Positions 9,579 to 19,260 of a stretch of DNA of 64,000 nucleotides are shown in pieces (the first letter of the stretch is position 1; every line of letters starts with the position of its first letter). Both the position numbers and the translations under genes were made by a program. This stretch comes from Bacteroidota bacterium (GTDB taxonomy: Bacteria; Bacteroidota; Bacteroidia; Bacteroidales; GCA-2711565): NCBI GenBank assembly GCA_018816945.1, contig JAHIVC010000099.1, positions 440,554-504,553 on the forward strand, read 5' to 3'. Under the pieces are notes generated by a model that did not search any database, had not been told where the DNA came from, and saw only the letters and a list, made by a program, of their open reading frames with translations.

Positions 9579-10923
9579 ATTTTTTAAGTTTATTATACAA
9601 GGTTTTACGGCTGATCCCTAACTCATTAGCTGCCGAAGAATAATTACCTTTTGCTTTATTGATGGCTTTCAGGATGAGTTGTTTTTCGTTGTTTTCAAGA
9701 TTTAATGAATCATTAGAACCTGAAAATTGTCCTGATAAAGCAGATTCATTGACATTAAAAACTTCAAGATCATTTAAAATTATCGCCTTTTCAATGAGGT
9801 GTTCAAATTCCCGAATATTCCCGGGCCATGAATATTTCTGCAAATTCTGGATATGCTTTTTTGTGTAATTTAATGAAGGCATCTTGTATTTTGACGAATA
9901 TTTTTTCATGAACAAATCGAGCAAAGGTGGTATATCTTCAGTTCGCATCCGCAAAGGCGGGATTTCTATTTGGATGGTATTGATGCGATATAACAAATCT
10001 TCACGGAATTCAGAATTCCTGGCCATCTCGTACAAAGGCTTGTTTGTTGCAGTGATCAAACGAGTGTCAATGGGGATATTCCTGTTATCGCCAATTCGGG
10101 TCACTTGTTTGTTCTGAATTACCGATAACAATTTCGATTGTTGGTTTAAAGAAATATTCCCAATTTCATCTAAAAACAAAGTTCCTTCTGATGCGACCTC
10201 CATTCGGCCCGTCCGATCTTCTTTTGCGTCGGTAAAAGAACCTTTTTTATGTCCGAATAATTCGCTTTCGAACAATGATTCGCTTAATGAGGCTAAATCA
10301 ACCTTAACAAATAATTCCTTCGACCGGTTCGAAATTTTATGAATTTCCCGCGCGATAAGCTCCTTGCCTGTGCCATTCTCACCCAGAATCAGAATGTTGG
10401 CATCGGTAGTTGCAACTTTTCGGATGGTCTCCCAAACGGTTTTCATCGCTGTTGATTCACCAAAAAATAAAGGTTGTTCATCAGCTACCGATTGAGAGAT
10501 ATGTGCTTGTTTTGCCTTCAGTTTTTGGATCTCCATGCGCGAACTGCGAAGTTTATATGCCGATAAAACCGTTGCCAAAAGCTTTTCATCAACCCAGGGT
10601 TTTTGGATGAAATCGGTGGCTCCTTCTTTGATGGCCCTTACCGATAATTCGATATCACCATAAGCTGTAATAAAGATGATGATGGCTTCTTTATCCATCT
10701 TTAAAATTTCACGCATCCAGAATATGCCTTCGTTTCCGGTACTTTTCCCGGTCGAAAAATTCATGTCGATGATAAATAAATCGAACGAATTTTGTTTTAG
10801 TAATGAAGGTATCAGATTTGGATTTTTTTCGGTCACAATATCAAACTGTTCTCCTAAAAAAAGTTTTAGGGCAAGCAGAATTTCTTCATTATCATCAACA
10901 ATTAATATTTTTCCTTTTCTCAT
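9568..10923 (-). CDS. Sigma-54-dependent response regulator, NtrC family (module B)
   Basis: This 451-residue activator has a receiver domain with D53 in FIIDMNF, T in ITAYGD and K in IQKPW. The AAA+ domain has GENGTGKE, the contact loop GSFTDA, GTLFLDEIGN and FREDLLYRINT. A Fis-type helix-turn-helix (YSSAANELGISRKTLYNKLK) ends the protein. It heads the leftward regulator-kinase operon. A TATATTTG -7 box lies on the minus strand at 10943-10950, about 20 nt upstream of the ATG, so this operon is probably transcribed by the housekeeping sigma factor while the divergent permease uses sigma-54. Confidence 0.94.
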   Translation of the reverse strand: MRKGKILIVDDNEEILLALKLFLGEQFDIVTEKNPNLIPSLLKQNSFDLFIIDMNFSTGKSTGNEGIFWMREILKMDKEAIIIFITAYGDIELSVRAIKEGATDFIQKPWVDEKLLATVLSAYKLRSSRMEIQKLKAKQAHISQSVADEQPLFFGESTAMKTVWETIRKVATTDANILILGENGTGKELIAREIHKISNRSKELFVKVDLASLSESLFESELFGHKKGSFTDAKEDRTGRMEVASEGTLFLDEIGNISLNQQSKLLSVIQNKQVTRIGDNRNIPIDTRLITATNKPLYEMARNSEFREDLLYRINTIQIEIPPLRMRTEDIPPLLDLFMKKYSSKYKMPSLNYTKKHIQNLQKYSWPGNIREFEHLIEKAIILNDLEVFNVNESALSGQFSGSNDSLNLENNEKQLILKAINKAKGNYSSAANELGISRKTLYNKLKKYGL

Positions 10924-10942
10924 GTTCGCTCTAAAATATTCA

Positions 10943-10950
10943 CAAATATA
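10943..10950 (-). promoter_or_regulatory. Bacteroidota -7 box for module B regulator operon
   Basis: The minus strand reads TATATTTG, a perfect match to TAnnTTTG, 19 nt before the regulator ATG. No clear TTTG -33 element is visible. The activator sites at 10968-11006 lie where the -33 region would be, so autoregulation is plausible. Confidence 0.4.
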
Positions 10951-10967
10951 GGATTGATTTTTATAAA

Positions 10968-11006
10968 TGAGTAAAAATTACCCTGAAAGTGTGAAAAAAT
11001 TACCCA
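10968..11006 (+). promoter_or_regulatory. Paired 17-bp activator sites (candidate UAS), module B
   Basis: TGAGTAAAAATTACCCT (10968-10984) and TGTGAAAAAATTACCCA (10990-11006) match at 14 of 17 positions and start 22 bp apart, about two helical turns. The pair ends 55 bp before the GG of the sigma-54-type promoter. Confidence 0.55.
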
Positions 11007-11058
11007 TTTTAAAAAATGTATAACTTTGTATTAATCTCTATTTCAGCTTAATGTATGT

Positions 11059-11075
11059 TTGGCATGTCAATTGAC
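11059..11075 (+). promoter_or_regulatory. Sigma-54-type promoter for permease (module B)
   Basis: TTGGCATGTCAATTGAC is a close match to TTGGCACG-N4-TTGC with GG-N10-GA spacing. It lies 59 nt upstream of the permease ATG. Confidence 0.62.
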
Positions 11076-11133
11076 AATAGCTACTCAAATAATTGTTAAA
11101 TTCATGCATTGAGCTTGCTAAAAAAAAATAGCC

Positions 11134-13539
11134 ATGATCAAGAACTACCTAAAAATAGCAATAAGAAACCTGAAGCGAAATATAACGATTTCAACCATAA
11201 ATATTTTGGGTCTGACATTAGGGCTTTCCATAGCTTCATTAATCGGCTTATATGTCCAGAATGAATTGACGTATGACTCTTTTCATAAAGATGCCAAGTA
11301 TATTTACCGGATTTACCAGGTAATGGAGTTTGGAAAATCCAGAGCAGAAGGTCCTGAGGTTAATGCACCTTTGGGCCCCTATATGGTTAATCATTATCCT
11401 AAAGTAATAAACCAAACACGCGTTTCAAGAAACAATAATTTTAAGTTAATAATAGGCGAAGGGTCTTTTGAAGAGAAGTATATTTATGCTGAACCCAGTT
11501 TCTTTGAGATCTTTTCTTATCATTTTATTTTTGGTGATTCAAAAACTGCCTTGGTTGATCCATTTTCATTAGTGCTGAGTAAAAAAATGGCTGAGAAATT
11601 GTATGGCAATATTAATCCTGTTGGTTCAGTGATAAAAGATGAAAATGGAAAATCATACAAAATTACAGGGGTAATAGAAAATGTGCCTGAAAATTCTCAT
11701 CTGAAATTTGATATTATTAGTTCATTCGCCACTCAATACTCACTTAACGAAGGGAAAAACAATATTGATGGTTGGGGCTTATTAGATTATAAAACCTATT
11801 CAACATATATCAAATTAGCTAAAGATTTTTCGCCGGAAGAATTAAACGAAGGATTCGAAAATATTTCGAAAACTTATCTGTCAGACAATCCAATGTTTAC
11901 CTTCAAATTCAGGCTTCATGAGTTGGAAAAGATCTATTTGTATTATGGTGGAGAAGGCAATAGGCCAAGGGTCATTCTCTTTAGTATTATTGGGTTTTTT
12001 GTGCTCATTATAGCTTGTATCAATTACATGAATTTAAATACGGCAGATGCACTTAAACGGCTCAAAGAAATAGGTATGAGAAAAGTCTTAGGTGCAAACC
12101 GTAAACAATTGATTAGGCAATTTTTGACTGAATCCATACTACTAAGTATTATCGCATTATTTTTAGCGCTGACATTAGCCGAAATTCTATTACCGATGTT
12201 TAATTCTGTATTACAAAAGAACCTGCAGTTTGCTTATGCTGGCAATTGGAAACTTACTGTTTCTTTCATATTAATGGCGATTGTAACAGGGGTTTTGGCA
12301 GGTTCTTATCCGGCATTTTATTTATCATCAATCAAACCGGCAAATGCATTAAAAGGAAAATTTGTGTTTGGATCGGGACATGCCTTTTTCAGGAATGCAC
12401 TGGTCGTTTTTCAATTTGCAATCACAACTTTTCTGATCTGTTGTACCGGAATTATTTATATGCAAATCAGGCATACGAATAAAGCAGATTTAGGTTTTAA
12501 CAAGGATAATATTATTACCCTCCGTTTATTTCCTAAAAACAACAATACTAATATTGTAAAACGAACAGATGACTTATATAATAGCGCTTTGCTAATTAAA
12601 AATGAACTATTACAATTCCCTGAAGTATCTGATGTGACTGTCGCATCAGGTTTTCCTTTTGGCTCATTGGGATATGATCGGTACAATTGCGATGACTTTG
12701 AAAAGCCAATGTTAGCAGCAACTTATTTTGTCGAAGCAAATTATGTGAGTTTGCTTGAATTTAAATTGATAAAAGGTCGGGACTTTTCAGATGAGGGCAC
12801 TTTAGAAAATAACAGTGCTTTAATTAATGAAGCTTTTGTAAAAGAAGCAGGCTGGGTAGATCCTATCGGGAAGACATTTACACCAGGTAATGAAGCAACT
12901 AAAATATTCAGAGTGGTTGGTGTTGTTAAGGACTTTCATCAGAGACCATTTTATGATAAAATATTACCAACTTGTATAATTTATAATATTAACACAGATT
13001 ATATAAATAACATTGGAATTAAAGTGAACGCCGGAAATATTCCTCAGATTCGGGAAAAAATAGAACAACTAGGCGATGAATTGAATCTTCCTTACAATGT
13101 TAATTTTTCCTTTATCGATCAAGATGTCAAAGATGAGTATGAAGAGGAATATCGTACAGGTAAAATGTTTACAAATTTTGCCATCCTTGCTATTATAATT
13201 GCCTCAATGGGGTTATACGGACTTGCTTTGTTTATCAGTCGCCAGAAGACAAAAGAAATTGGGGTAAGAAAAGTTTTTGGCGGAAGTGTAAGTGAAATTA
13301 TTCTTATTCTTTCAAAAAATTTCATAAAACTTATTATTATTTCTGCAGCAATTAGTATTCCGGTGGCCTGGTATTATATGGATAAATGGTTACAATCATT
13401 CGTTTATCAGGTGGAAAATAGATGGATTGTATTTGTGTTGGCGACAATTTTATCCATTGTTATTGCCACCGCGACCATCTTTTATCAATCCTACAAAGCT
13501 GCTGCTGCTAATCCGGTCGATTCACTTAAGTATGAGTAA
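11134..13539 (+). CDS. FtsX-like/MacB-type ABC permease (module B)
   Basis: This 801-residue inner-membrane permease has an N-terminal helix (about 20-40), a periplasmic MacB-like domain, an FtsX block starting near residue 285 with KEIGMRKVLGANRKQLIRQF, a second periplasmic domain after a helix near 430, and a last FtsX block with KEIGVRKVFGGS. The tail is NPVDSLKYE. It is transcribed from the sigma-54-type promoter at 11059. The stop is ten bases before the preferred start of the next gene, so the two are probably co-translated. The cognate ATPase is not in the window. Confidence 0.93.
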   Translation: MIKNYLKIAIRNLKRNITISTINILGLTLGLSIASLIGLYVQNELTYDSFHKDAKYIYRIYQVMEFGKSRAEGPEVNAPLGPYMVNHYPKVINQTRVSRNNNFKLIIGEGSFEEKYIYAEPSFFEIFSYHFIFGDSKTALVDPFSLVLSKKMAEKLYGNINPVGSVIKDENGKSYKITGVIENVPENSHLKFDIISSFATQYSLNEGKNNIDGWGLLDYKTYSTYIKLAKDFSPEELNEGFENISKTYLSDNPMFTFKFRLHELEKIYLYYGGEGNRPRVILFSIIGFFVLIIACINYMNLNTADALKRLKEIGMRKVLGANRKQLIRQFLTESILLSIIALFLALTLAEILLPMFNSVLQKNLQFAYAGNWKLTVSFILMAIVTGVLAGSYPAFYLSSIKPANALKGKFVFGSGHAFFRNALVVFQFAITTFLICCTGIIYMQIRHTNKADLGFNKDNIITLRLFPKNNNTNIVKRTDDLYNSALLIKNELLQFPEVSDVTVASGFPFGSLGYDRYNCDDFEKPMLAATYFVEANYVSLLEFKLIKGRDFSDEGTLENNSALINEAFVKEAGWVDPIGKTFTPGNEATKIFRVVGVVKDFHQRPFYDKILPTCIIYNINTDYINNIGIKVNAGNIPQIREKIEQLGDELNLPYNVNFSFIDQDVKDEYEEEYRTGKMFTNFAILAIIIASMGLYGLALFISRQKTKEIGVRKVFGGSVSEIILILSKNFIKLIIISAAISIPVAWYYMDKWLQSFVYQVENRWIVFVLATILSIVIATATIFYQSYKAAAANPVDSLKYE

Positions 13540-13549
13540 TAATTTTGTT

Positions 13550-14746
13550 ATGAAGCGGTTAATTTATGTGTTCTTTTTTTTGCCGGGAATTGTGTTTGGC
13601 CAACAAAATATAACAGGCATTGTTTCTGATGCTAAAACAAAACAAGCCATACCACTTGCAACCGTTTATATAAATGGAACAACTGTTGGAACGACTACGG
13701 ATAACGAGGGGGGATTTTCAATTTCAGTTAAGAGCATCCCATGCCAGATCGTAATTAGTCATATTGGTTATGAGCCAAAAGTTTTATCTGTCGAAAATCT
13801 CAAGGAAACTCATAAAAAAGTTGAATTATTTCAAAGGTTAGTGCAGATGGATGAAGTAAATGTGAAAGGTAAAAACTTGAGAACAAAAAATATCAACGAA
13901 TTTAAAATGTGGTTTTTGGGGTTTGATGATTGGGGTAAGAATGCCATATTGCTAAACGATGAGGTTCTTTCTTTTAGCAGGGATCGGAAAAAATGGGGGA
14001 TGAAAATAATTCCTGAAATTCAGGATGGGAAAAGTATTTTTTTAAGTGACAAAAGCTGGGTTTCCGGCGATGTTGAGTGGGCCAAAGATAGCTCCGAAAT
14101 ATTTATGAATAGAGCAATCAATCTTAAAGCAAGTGCTAAGGAACCTTTAAAAGTTAATTTGCCACTTTTAGGTTATACATTGCAAATTGAGCTGGTTGAT
14201 TTCATCGTTCAATATGCATCTGAAAGTGGAGGTCTTCAAACTTACTTTTTGGGCTATTATTATTTTATTCCCAATAAAACAGAACGAGAAAAGGACCTGA
14301 AAAAATTTGAGAAAAACAGGCAAAAAGCCTATTTTAATTCAAGTCAGCATTTTTGCAGATCACTTTACGACAAAAAACTAAAGGAAAATGGGTATCAGCT
14401 TTTTGAGCAACTTATTGATAGCACCTCAAAACAAAAATCATACAAGGAATTTATAATTGATGAATATCTGAATTATCCCGAAAAAGATGAACTGCAAATT
14501 AGGGGCTTGAATAATAAGCATTTTTATCTCTTTTACAATGGTAATTCAAAAGGAGAGCCAAAAGATTTAACTACCCAAAAACCGAATGTGCCGGTTCAAT
14601 CGGAGATTTATTTTTTAAGCGATACCTGTAATATCAGTAGAAATGGGATCATTCCCAATAGCAATATTATTTTCGGAGGTGCCATTTCAGAAAAGAAAGT
14701 GGGATCAATGTTACCCGAAGATTACAAAATTGGAACATCGAAATAA
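13550..14746 (+). CDS. Secreted CarboxypepD_reg-like domain protein
   Basis: A signal peptide (MKRLIYVFFFLPGIVFG, cleavage before QQ) is followed by a carboxypeptidase regulatory-like beta-sandwich: ITGIVSDAKTKQAIPLATVY, then GTTVGTTTDNEGGFSI and IVISHIGYEPK. This domain is typical of TonB-dependent transporters and Bacteroidota surface proteins. The remaining 270 residues match nothing I recognise. The length (398 residues) and absence of a plug or barrel exclude a TonB receptor. I chose ATG 13550 because it gives a clean signal peptide; an ATG at 13532 overlaps the permease stop and adds six residues. Position behind the permease suggests shared sigma-54 control. Confidence 0.82.
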   Translation: MKRLIYVFFFLPGIVFGQQNITGIVSDAKTKQAIPLATVYINGTTVGTTTDNEGGFSISVKSIPCQIVISHIGYEPKVLSVENLKETHKKVELFQRLVQMDEVNVKGKNLRTKNINEFKMWFLGFDDWGKNAILLNDEVLSFSRDRKKWGMKIIPEIQDGKSIFLSDKSWVSGDVEWAKDSSEIFMNRAINLKASAKEPLKVNLPLLGYTLQIELVDFIVQYASESGGLQTYFLGYYYFIPNKTEREKDLKKFEKNRQKAYFNSSQHFCRSLYDKKLKENGYQLFEQLIDSTSKQKSYKEFIIDEYLNYPEKDELQIRGLNNKHFYLFYNGNSKGEPKDLTTQKPNVPVQSEIYFLSDTCNISRNGIIPNSNIIFGGAISEKKVGSMLPEDYKIGTSK

Positions 14747-15125
14747 TGAATACTTAAACATAGTCTCTCTTCAAATTGATCTTATTCGAAAAACTTTCAA
14801 GTTAAATATTTGAAGGATCGTTGCATTGATTTACAACCATTTTAGATATAAACATGAATTCTCATCAATATATGCATCACAATTGATACTACAGAAGTCT
14901 TTATTCGTGGTTTATTTTACTCTGTACATCGAAATTATTGGTTTACAAGGATTTTAAGCTGATTATTTAACAGTTTCTTAAAAGTTTTCGACAAAATAAT
15001 TGTCTAATTTTGTCATTATCTGGATGAAAGTGTATATATAAATGATGAGGATAGGAAGATTCGTTATCATGTAACTTGCATCAAAAGGTAAAACTGAATT
15101 ATTTTATTTCAATTATATCACTTTT
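14747..15125. other. Gene-free gap upstream of RND efflux operon
   Basis: No coding region or strong hairpin is seen in this 379-base AT-rich gap. The only recognisable element is a TAATTTTG -7 box on the plus strand at 15005-15012, a possible housekeeping promoter for the efflux operon with a leader of about 105 nt. Confidence 0.5.
15005..15012 (+). promoter_or_regulatory. Candidate -7 box for RND operon
   Basis: TAATTTTG matches TAnnTTTG. The expected -33 position holds only a T-rich run (TTTTC at 14985-14989), so the assignment is weak. Confidence 0.35.
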
Positions 15126-16208
15126 ATGAATAAAAATGTTAAACGTGGATTAACAATCCTAATAGTAATATTAATAGTTGGGATTATTGTATACCCCAAA
15201 ATAAAACCACTTTTAAATGCAAAAACTGGAGATTCAGGAAATCCTATGCGAGGTACTGGTCGACAGATACTGAACGTCAGTGGTTATTTGATAAAGCCCC
15301 AGCAACTGAGCGAACTGGTCAAAACGACAGGGACTTTGCGACCTGATGAAGAAGTCGATATGGCTTTCGAAACATCTGGTAAAATTGTTAGCCTCATGTT
15401 CACAGAAGGAACGAGAGTTAAAAAAGGTGATTTACTTGCGAAAATAAATGATAAGCCTTTACAGGCACAATTACAAAAATTGCAGGCGACCAAGAAACTA
15501 GTTGAAGCAAAAGAATTCAGGCAGCGAAGCTTGCTCGATAAAGATGCCATTAGCCAGGAAAGTTATGATCAGATTGTGACCGAACTCCAAACTATTTCAG
15601 CAGATATAAACCTAATCAATGCCCGAATTTCTGAAACTGAACTTCGAGCTCCATTTGACGGAATTATTGGTTTGCGTTATTTAAGCGAGGGAGCTTATGC
15701 GAATTCATCTACAAAAATTGCAAAGCTTATTAAAATTACTCCATTAAAAGTTGAATTTTCAATCCCTGGTAAATATGCTCAGGAAATAAAAATTGGTTAT
15801 CCAATAACTTTCAAGGTAAACAACAATATTTATGATGCATCTGTTTATGCTGTTGATCCTAAAATTGATATTGAGACCAGAACACTGGTGCTCCGAGCGC
15901 TATATCCAAATAAAAATGAAGAACTTAAATCCGGAAACTTTGCTGAAATCACATTGCAGATGTCAAAAATTGAGGATGCAATTTCAATTCCTACTGAAGC
16001 CTTGATTCCTGAAATGGACGGTGAAAAAGTATTTGTTTACAGATCGGGAAAAGCAAAATCAATAAAAGTTGATATTGGGCTAAGAACGGCTGCGGAGATA
16101 CAGATAACTAGTGGCCTCAAATTTGGCGATACTTTATTAACAACAGGAATACTGCAACTAAGAGAAAACCTCCCTATAGTTCTGGATACACTCTTGAATA
16201 AAAATTAA
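15126..16208 (+). CDS. RND efflux periplasmic adaptor (HlyD/AcrA family)
   Basis: This 360-residue membrane-fusion protein links an inner-membrane RND pump to an outer-membrane channel. An N-terminal anchor helix (about residues 9-25) is followed by a biotinyl-lipoyl half motif (VDMAFETSGKIVSLMFTEGT, then VKKGDLLAKIND), a coiled-coil hairpin (about 115-160), the second lipoyl half (ELRAPFDGIIGLRYLSEGAY) and beta-barrel and membrane-proximal domains. It is first of a three-gene operon with 4 nt to the pump gene. Substrates cannot be deduced; multidrug or lipid efflux is typical of the family. Confidence 0.93.
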   Translation: MNKNVKRGLTILIVILIVGIIVYPKIKPLLNAKTGDSGNPMRGTGRQILNVSGYLIKPQQLSELVKTTGTLRPDEEVDMAFETSGKIVSLMFTEGTRVKKGDLLAKINDKPLQAQLQKLQATKKLVEAKEFRQRSLLDKDAISQESYDQIVTELQTISADINLINARISETELRAPFDGIIGLRYLSEGAYANSSTKIAKLIKITPLKVEFSIPGKYAQEIKIGYPITFKVNNNIYDASVYAVDPKIDIETRTLVLRALYPNKNEELKSGNFAEITLQMSKIEDAISIPTEALIPEMDGEKVFVYRSGKAKSIKVDIGLRTAAEIQITSGLKFGDTLLTTGILQLRENLPIVLDTLLNKN

Positions 16209-16212
16209 AACT

Positions 16213-19200
16213 ATGAGTCTTTCATCAGTCAGTATAAAAAGACCCGTTCTAGCAACGGTAATGGCATTGGTAATTTTACTGTTCGGATTTGTCGGTTTGA
16301 CCTATTTGGGTGTTCGTGAATTCCCAAGTGTTGATCCGGCGATTATATCGGTAAGTACCTCATACCCGGGAGCAAATTCGGATGTTATCGAAACTCAGAT
16401 TACAGAACCACTTGAACAATCTATCAATGGAATACCCGGGGTTCGTTCACTTACTAGTTCAAGTAGCCAGGGAAATAGTAGAATAACGGTTGAGTTTGAA
16501 CTATCCGTGGATATGGAAACTGCTGCTAACGATGTAAGGGATAAGGTTTCTCAGGCCATGAGAATGTTACCACGCGATTGTGATCCATCTACAGTATCCA
16601 AAGCAGATGCAGATTCAAGTCCGATCATGTTTATAACCGTTGGCAGCAAAAAGAGATCACTACTTGAGATTTCAGAAGTTGCAGAATTAACCCTGAAAGA
16701 ACAACTTCAAACAATATCCGGGGTTTCCAGTGTAATGGTTTGGGGCCAGAAAAGATATGCCATGCGATTATGGCTCGATCCTGTTAAACTTGCCGGATAT
16801 AAACTCACCCCTCTGGATGTAAGAAATGCAATCAATCGCGAAAATGTTGAATTGCCTTCCGGGTCCATTGAAGGTGATAATACACAGTTGACCATTCGCA
16901 CCTTAGGATTAATGACTACACCCAAGGAATTTAACGATTTGATTATTAAACAATCAGGCGATCAGATTGTTCGTTTTCAAGATATAGGCCGTGCTGAATT
17001 AGGACCTGAGGATTTAAGAGGAATCCTTAAACGGGATGGCATTCCGATGGTTGGTTGTGCCATTGTACCCCAACCGGGTTCTAACCATATTGATATTGTT
17101 GATGAAGTATATCGTCGACTCGACTATATCAAAAAGGATTTAGCAGAAGATGTTGAAGTAAAAATCGGATTTGATAATACCCAATATATTCGCTCCTCAA
17201 TAAAAGAGGTAAAAGACACTATTTATATTGCTTTCGTTCTGGTTGTTATTATTATTTATTTCTTTTTGCGTAGCTGGCGTGCAACCTTAATCCCGATTTT
17301 AGTAATTCCCGTTTCATTGATTGGATCTTTCTTCATCATGTATCTTGCAGGGTTTACAATAAATGTTTTAACTCTTCTTGCCATTGTTCTTGCAATTGGT
17401 ATAGTTGTGGATGATGCCATCGTTGTGATGGAGAATATTTATGTAAAAGTTGAGGAAGGAATGAGCCCACTTGAGGCTGGTTTGCAAGGATCAAAAGAAA
17501 TTCATTTTGCCATTATTGCAACCACCATTACCCTTATTTCAGTGTTTTTCCCGATTGTGTTTTTAGAAGGTTTAACCGGAAGGCTTTTTAGGGAATTTAG
17601 TATAGTGATGGCTGGTGCTATTGGGATTTCAGCCTTCCTTGCATTATCGCTTACCCCGATGGTATCAACAAAATTATTAAAAAGAGAGACTAAACATAGC
17701 TGGTTTTTCCGAAAAACAGAACGTTTCTTTGATAATCTTAATGCCGGATACAAAAGAAGCCTGAATAAATTTTTGGAAAGACGTTGGATTTCATTCTTAA
17801 TTGTAGGTGCTTCCTTTGGTCTGATTATTTTTCTTTGGAAAGTTATTCCGGCTGAAATGGCTCCTCTTGAGGACCGTTCGCAGCTTTCAGTAAATACTTC
17901 TGCGTTTGAAGGCGCAACTTATGAATTCATGCTTGCATATACTGATGATATTGAGAAAGCAGTTATTGAGGAGGTTCCTGAGTTGGATGGAATTACCAAT
18001 ATGATTAGAGGTGGTGGTTCGGGGAATATTACGGTGATGTTGCCAAAACCGGATAAAAGAGAACGTTCTCAGCAAAAAATAGCAGAAGACTTGGCTGAGG
18101 TACTCAGAACAAAAACCAAGGCGAGAGCCTTTGTCAATCAACAATCTACTTTTGGTGGAAGACGTTCCGGACGACCAGTCCAGTATGTTCTTCAGGCAAC
18201 ATCAATTGAAAAACTGAGGGATATCATTCCTCCTTTTATGGCTAAAGTAATGGACAATCCAACTTTCCAACAAGGGGATGTTAATCTCAAGTTTACCAAG
18301 CCTGAATTGAGGATACACATCAATCGTGAAAAAGCAACATCTTTGGGCGTTTCTACTCAAAATATTGGGCAAACCCTTCAATTAGCATTAAGTGGTCAGC
18401 GATTTGGTTATTTCTTTATGAATGGGAAACAGTATCAGATATTGGGCGAACTTGAACGAAATGACCGAAACAAACCATTAGATCTCCAATCATTATATGT
18501 AAGAAATAATGCTGGCGATATGATCCAGTTTGATAATCTCGTTACTTTTTCTGAAGAAACGGCTCCTCCCCAACTCTATCGTTATAATCGATTTGTAGCC
18601 GCAACGATATCGACAGGTTTGGCTAAAGGAAAAACCATTAGTGAGGGTCTGGAAGAGATGGATAAAATTGCTGCTGAAGTGCTTGATGATACTTTCAGGA
18701 CCGCTCTGGCCGGAGATTCGAAAGATTTTAGAGAGAGTTCGTCGAGTTTGATGTTTGCTTTCGTACTAGCGTTAATCTTAATATTCTTGGTTCTTGCTGC
18801 TCAATTTGAAAGTTTTAAAGATCCACTAATTGTGATGATGACTGTGCCATTAGCGCTTACAGGTGCCTTGATTTTTATGTGGTACTTCAATATAACCATG
18901 AATATTTTTAGCCAAATCGGGATTATCATGTTGATTGGTCTGGTTTCAAAAAATGGTATTCTAATTGTTGAGTTTGCCAACCAACGAAAACAAGCCGGGA
19001 TGTCGAAGATAGAAGCTATCAAGTTTGCTTCTGCTTCACGTTTCAGGCCTATTTTGATGACCAGTATGGCTACGATATTAGGTATTGCTCCTCTGGCGCT
19101 TGGATTTGGTGAAGGAGCCCAAAGTCGTGTTGCAATGGGAACTGCTGTAATTGGTGGATTATTAATTTCTACTTTTTTAACGCTTTATGTAGTCCCGGCT

Positions 19201-19260
19201 ATTTACACATTTATTTCTAGTGAAACAAAAAAGTCTAAAAATGAGATTAATCTATCTTAG
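16213..19260 (+). CDS. RND efflux pump, AcrB/HAE1-like permease
   Basis: This 1015-residue proton-driven pump has the full RND layout of twelve membrane helices and two large periplasmic loops. The first loop begins VREFPSVDPAIISVSTSYPG and contains IETQITEPLEQSINGIPGV. The helix-4 proton-relay aspartates D400 and D401 are present in IVVDDAIVVMENI. The second half repeats the fold and ends MTSMATILGIAPLALGFGEG. Length is normal. It sits between its adaptor and channel genes, and its 3' end overlaps the channel gene by 20 nt. Confidence 0.96.
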   Translation: MSLSSVSIKRPVLATVMALVILLFGFVGLTYLGVREFPSVDPAIISVSTSYPGANSDVIETQITEPLEQSINGIPGVRSLTSSSSQGNSRITVEFELSVDMETAANDVRDKVSQAMRMLPRDCDPSTVSKADADSSPIMFITVGSKKRSLLEISEVAELTLKEQLQTISGVSSVMVWGQKRYAMRLWLDPVKLAGYKLTPLDVRNAINRENVELPSGSIEGDNTQLTIRTLGLMTTPKEFNDLIIKQSGDQIVRFQDIGRAELGPEDLRGILKRDGIPMVGCAIVPQPGSNHIDIVDEVYRRLDYIKKDLAEDVEVKIGFDNTQYIRSSIKEVKDTIYIAFVLVVIIIYFFLRSWRATLIPILVIPVSLIGSFFIMYLAGFTINVLTLLAIVLAIGIVVDDAIVVMENIYVKVEEGMSPLEAGLQGSKEIHFAIIATTITLISVFFPIVFLEGLTGRLFREFSIVMAGAIGISAFLALSLTPMVSTKLLKRETKHSWFFRKTERFFDNLNAGYKRSLNKFLERRWISFLIVGASFGLIIFLWKVIPAEMAPLEDRSQLSVNTSAFEGATYEFMLAYTDDIEKAVIEEVPELDGITNMIRGGGSGNITVMLPKPDKRERSQQKIAEDLAEVLRTKTKARAFVNQQSTFGGRRSGRPVQYVLQATSIEKLRDIIPPFMAKVMDNPTFQQGDVNLKFTKPELRIHINREKATSLGVSTQNIGQTLQLALSGQRFGYFFMNGKQYQILGELERNDRNKPLDLQSLYVRNNAGDMIQFDNLVTFSEETAPPQLYRYNRFVAATISTGLAKGKTISEGLEEMDKIAAEVLDDTFRTALAGDSKDFRESSSSLMFAFVLALILIFLVLAAQFESFKDPLIVMMTVPLALTGALIFMWYFNITMNIFSQIGIIMLIGLVSKNGILIVEFANQRKQAGMSKIEAIKFASASRFRPILMTSMATILGIAPLALGFGEGAQSRVAMGTAVIGGLLISTFLTLYVVPAIYTFISSETKKSKNEINLS

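Noticed and set aside
13427-13549. Longer start for the CarboxypepD_reg protein inside the permease gene
   Set aside because: The extra residues are out-of-frame permease sequence and would mask the signal peptide at 13550.
15064-15081. Sigma-54-like site before the RND operon (TTATCATG-N4-TTGC)
   Set aside because: The essential GG of the -24 box is missing and no paired 17-bp sites are found upstream.
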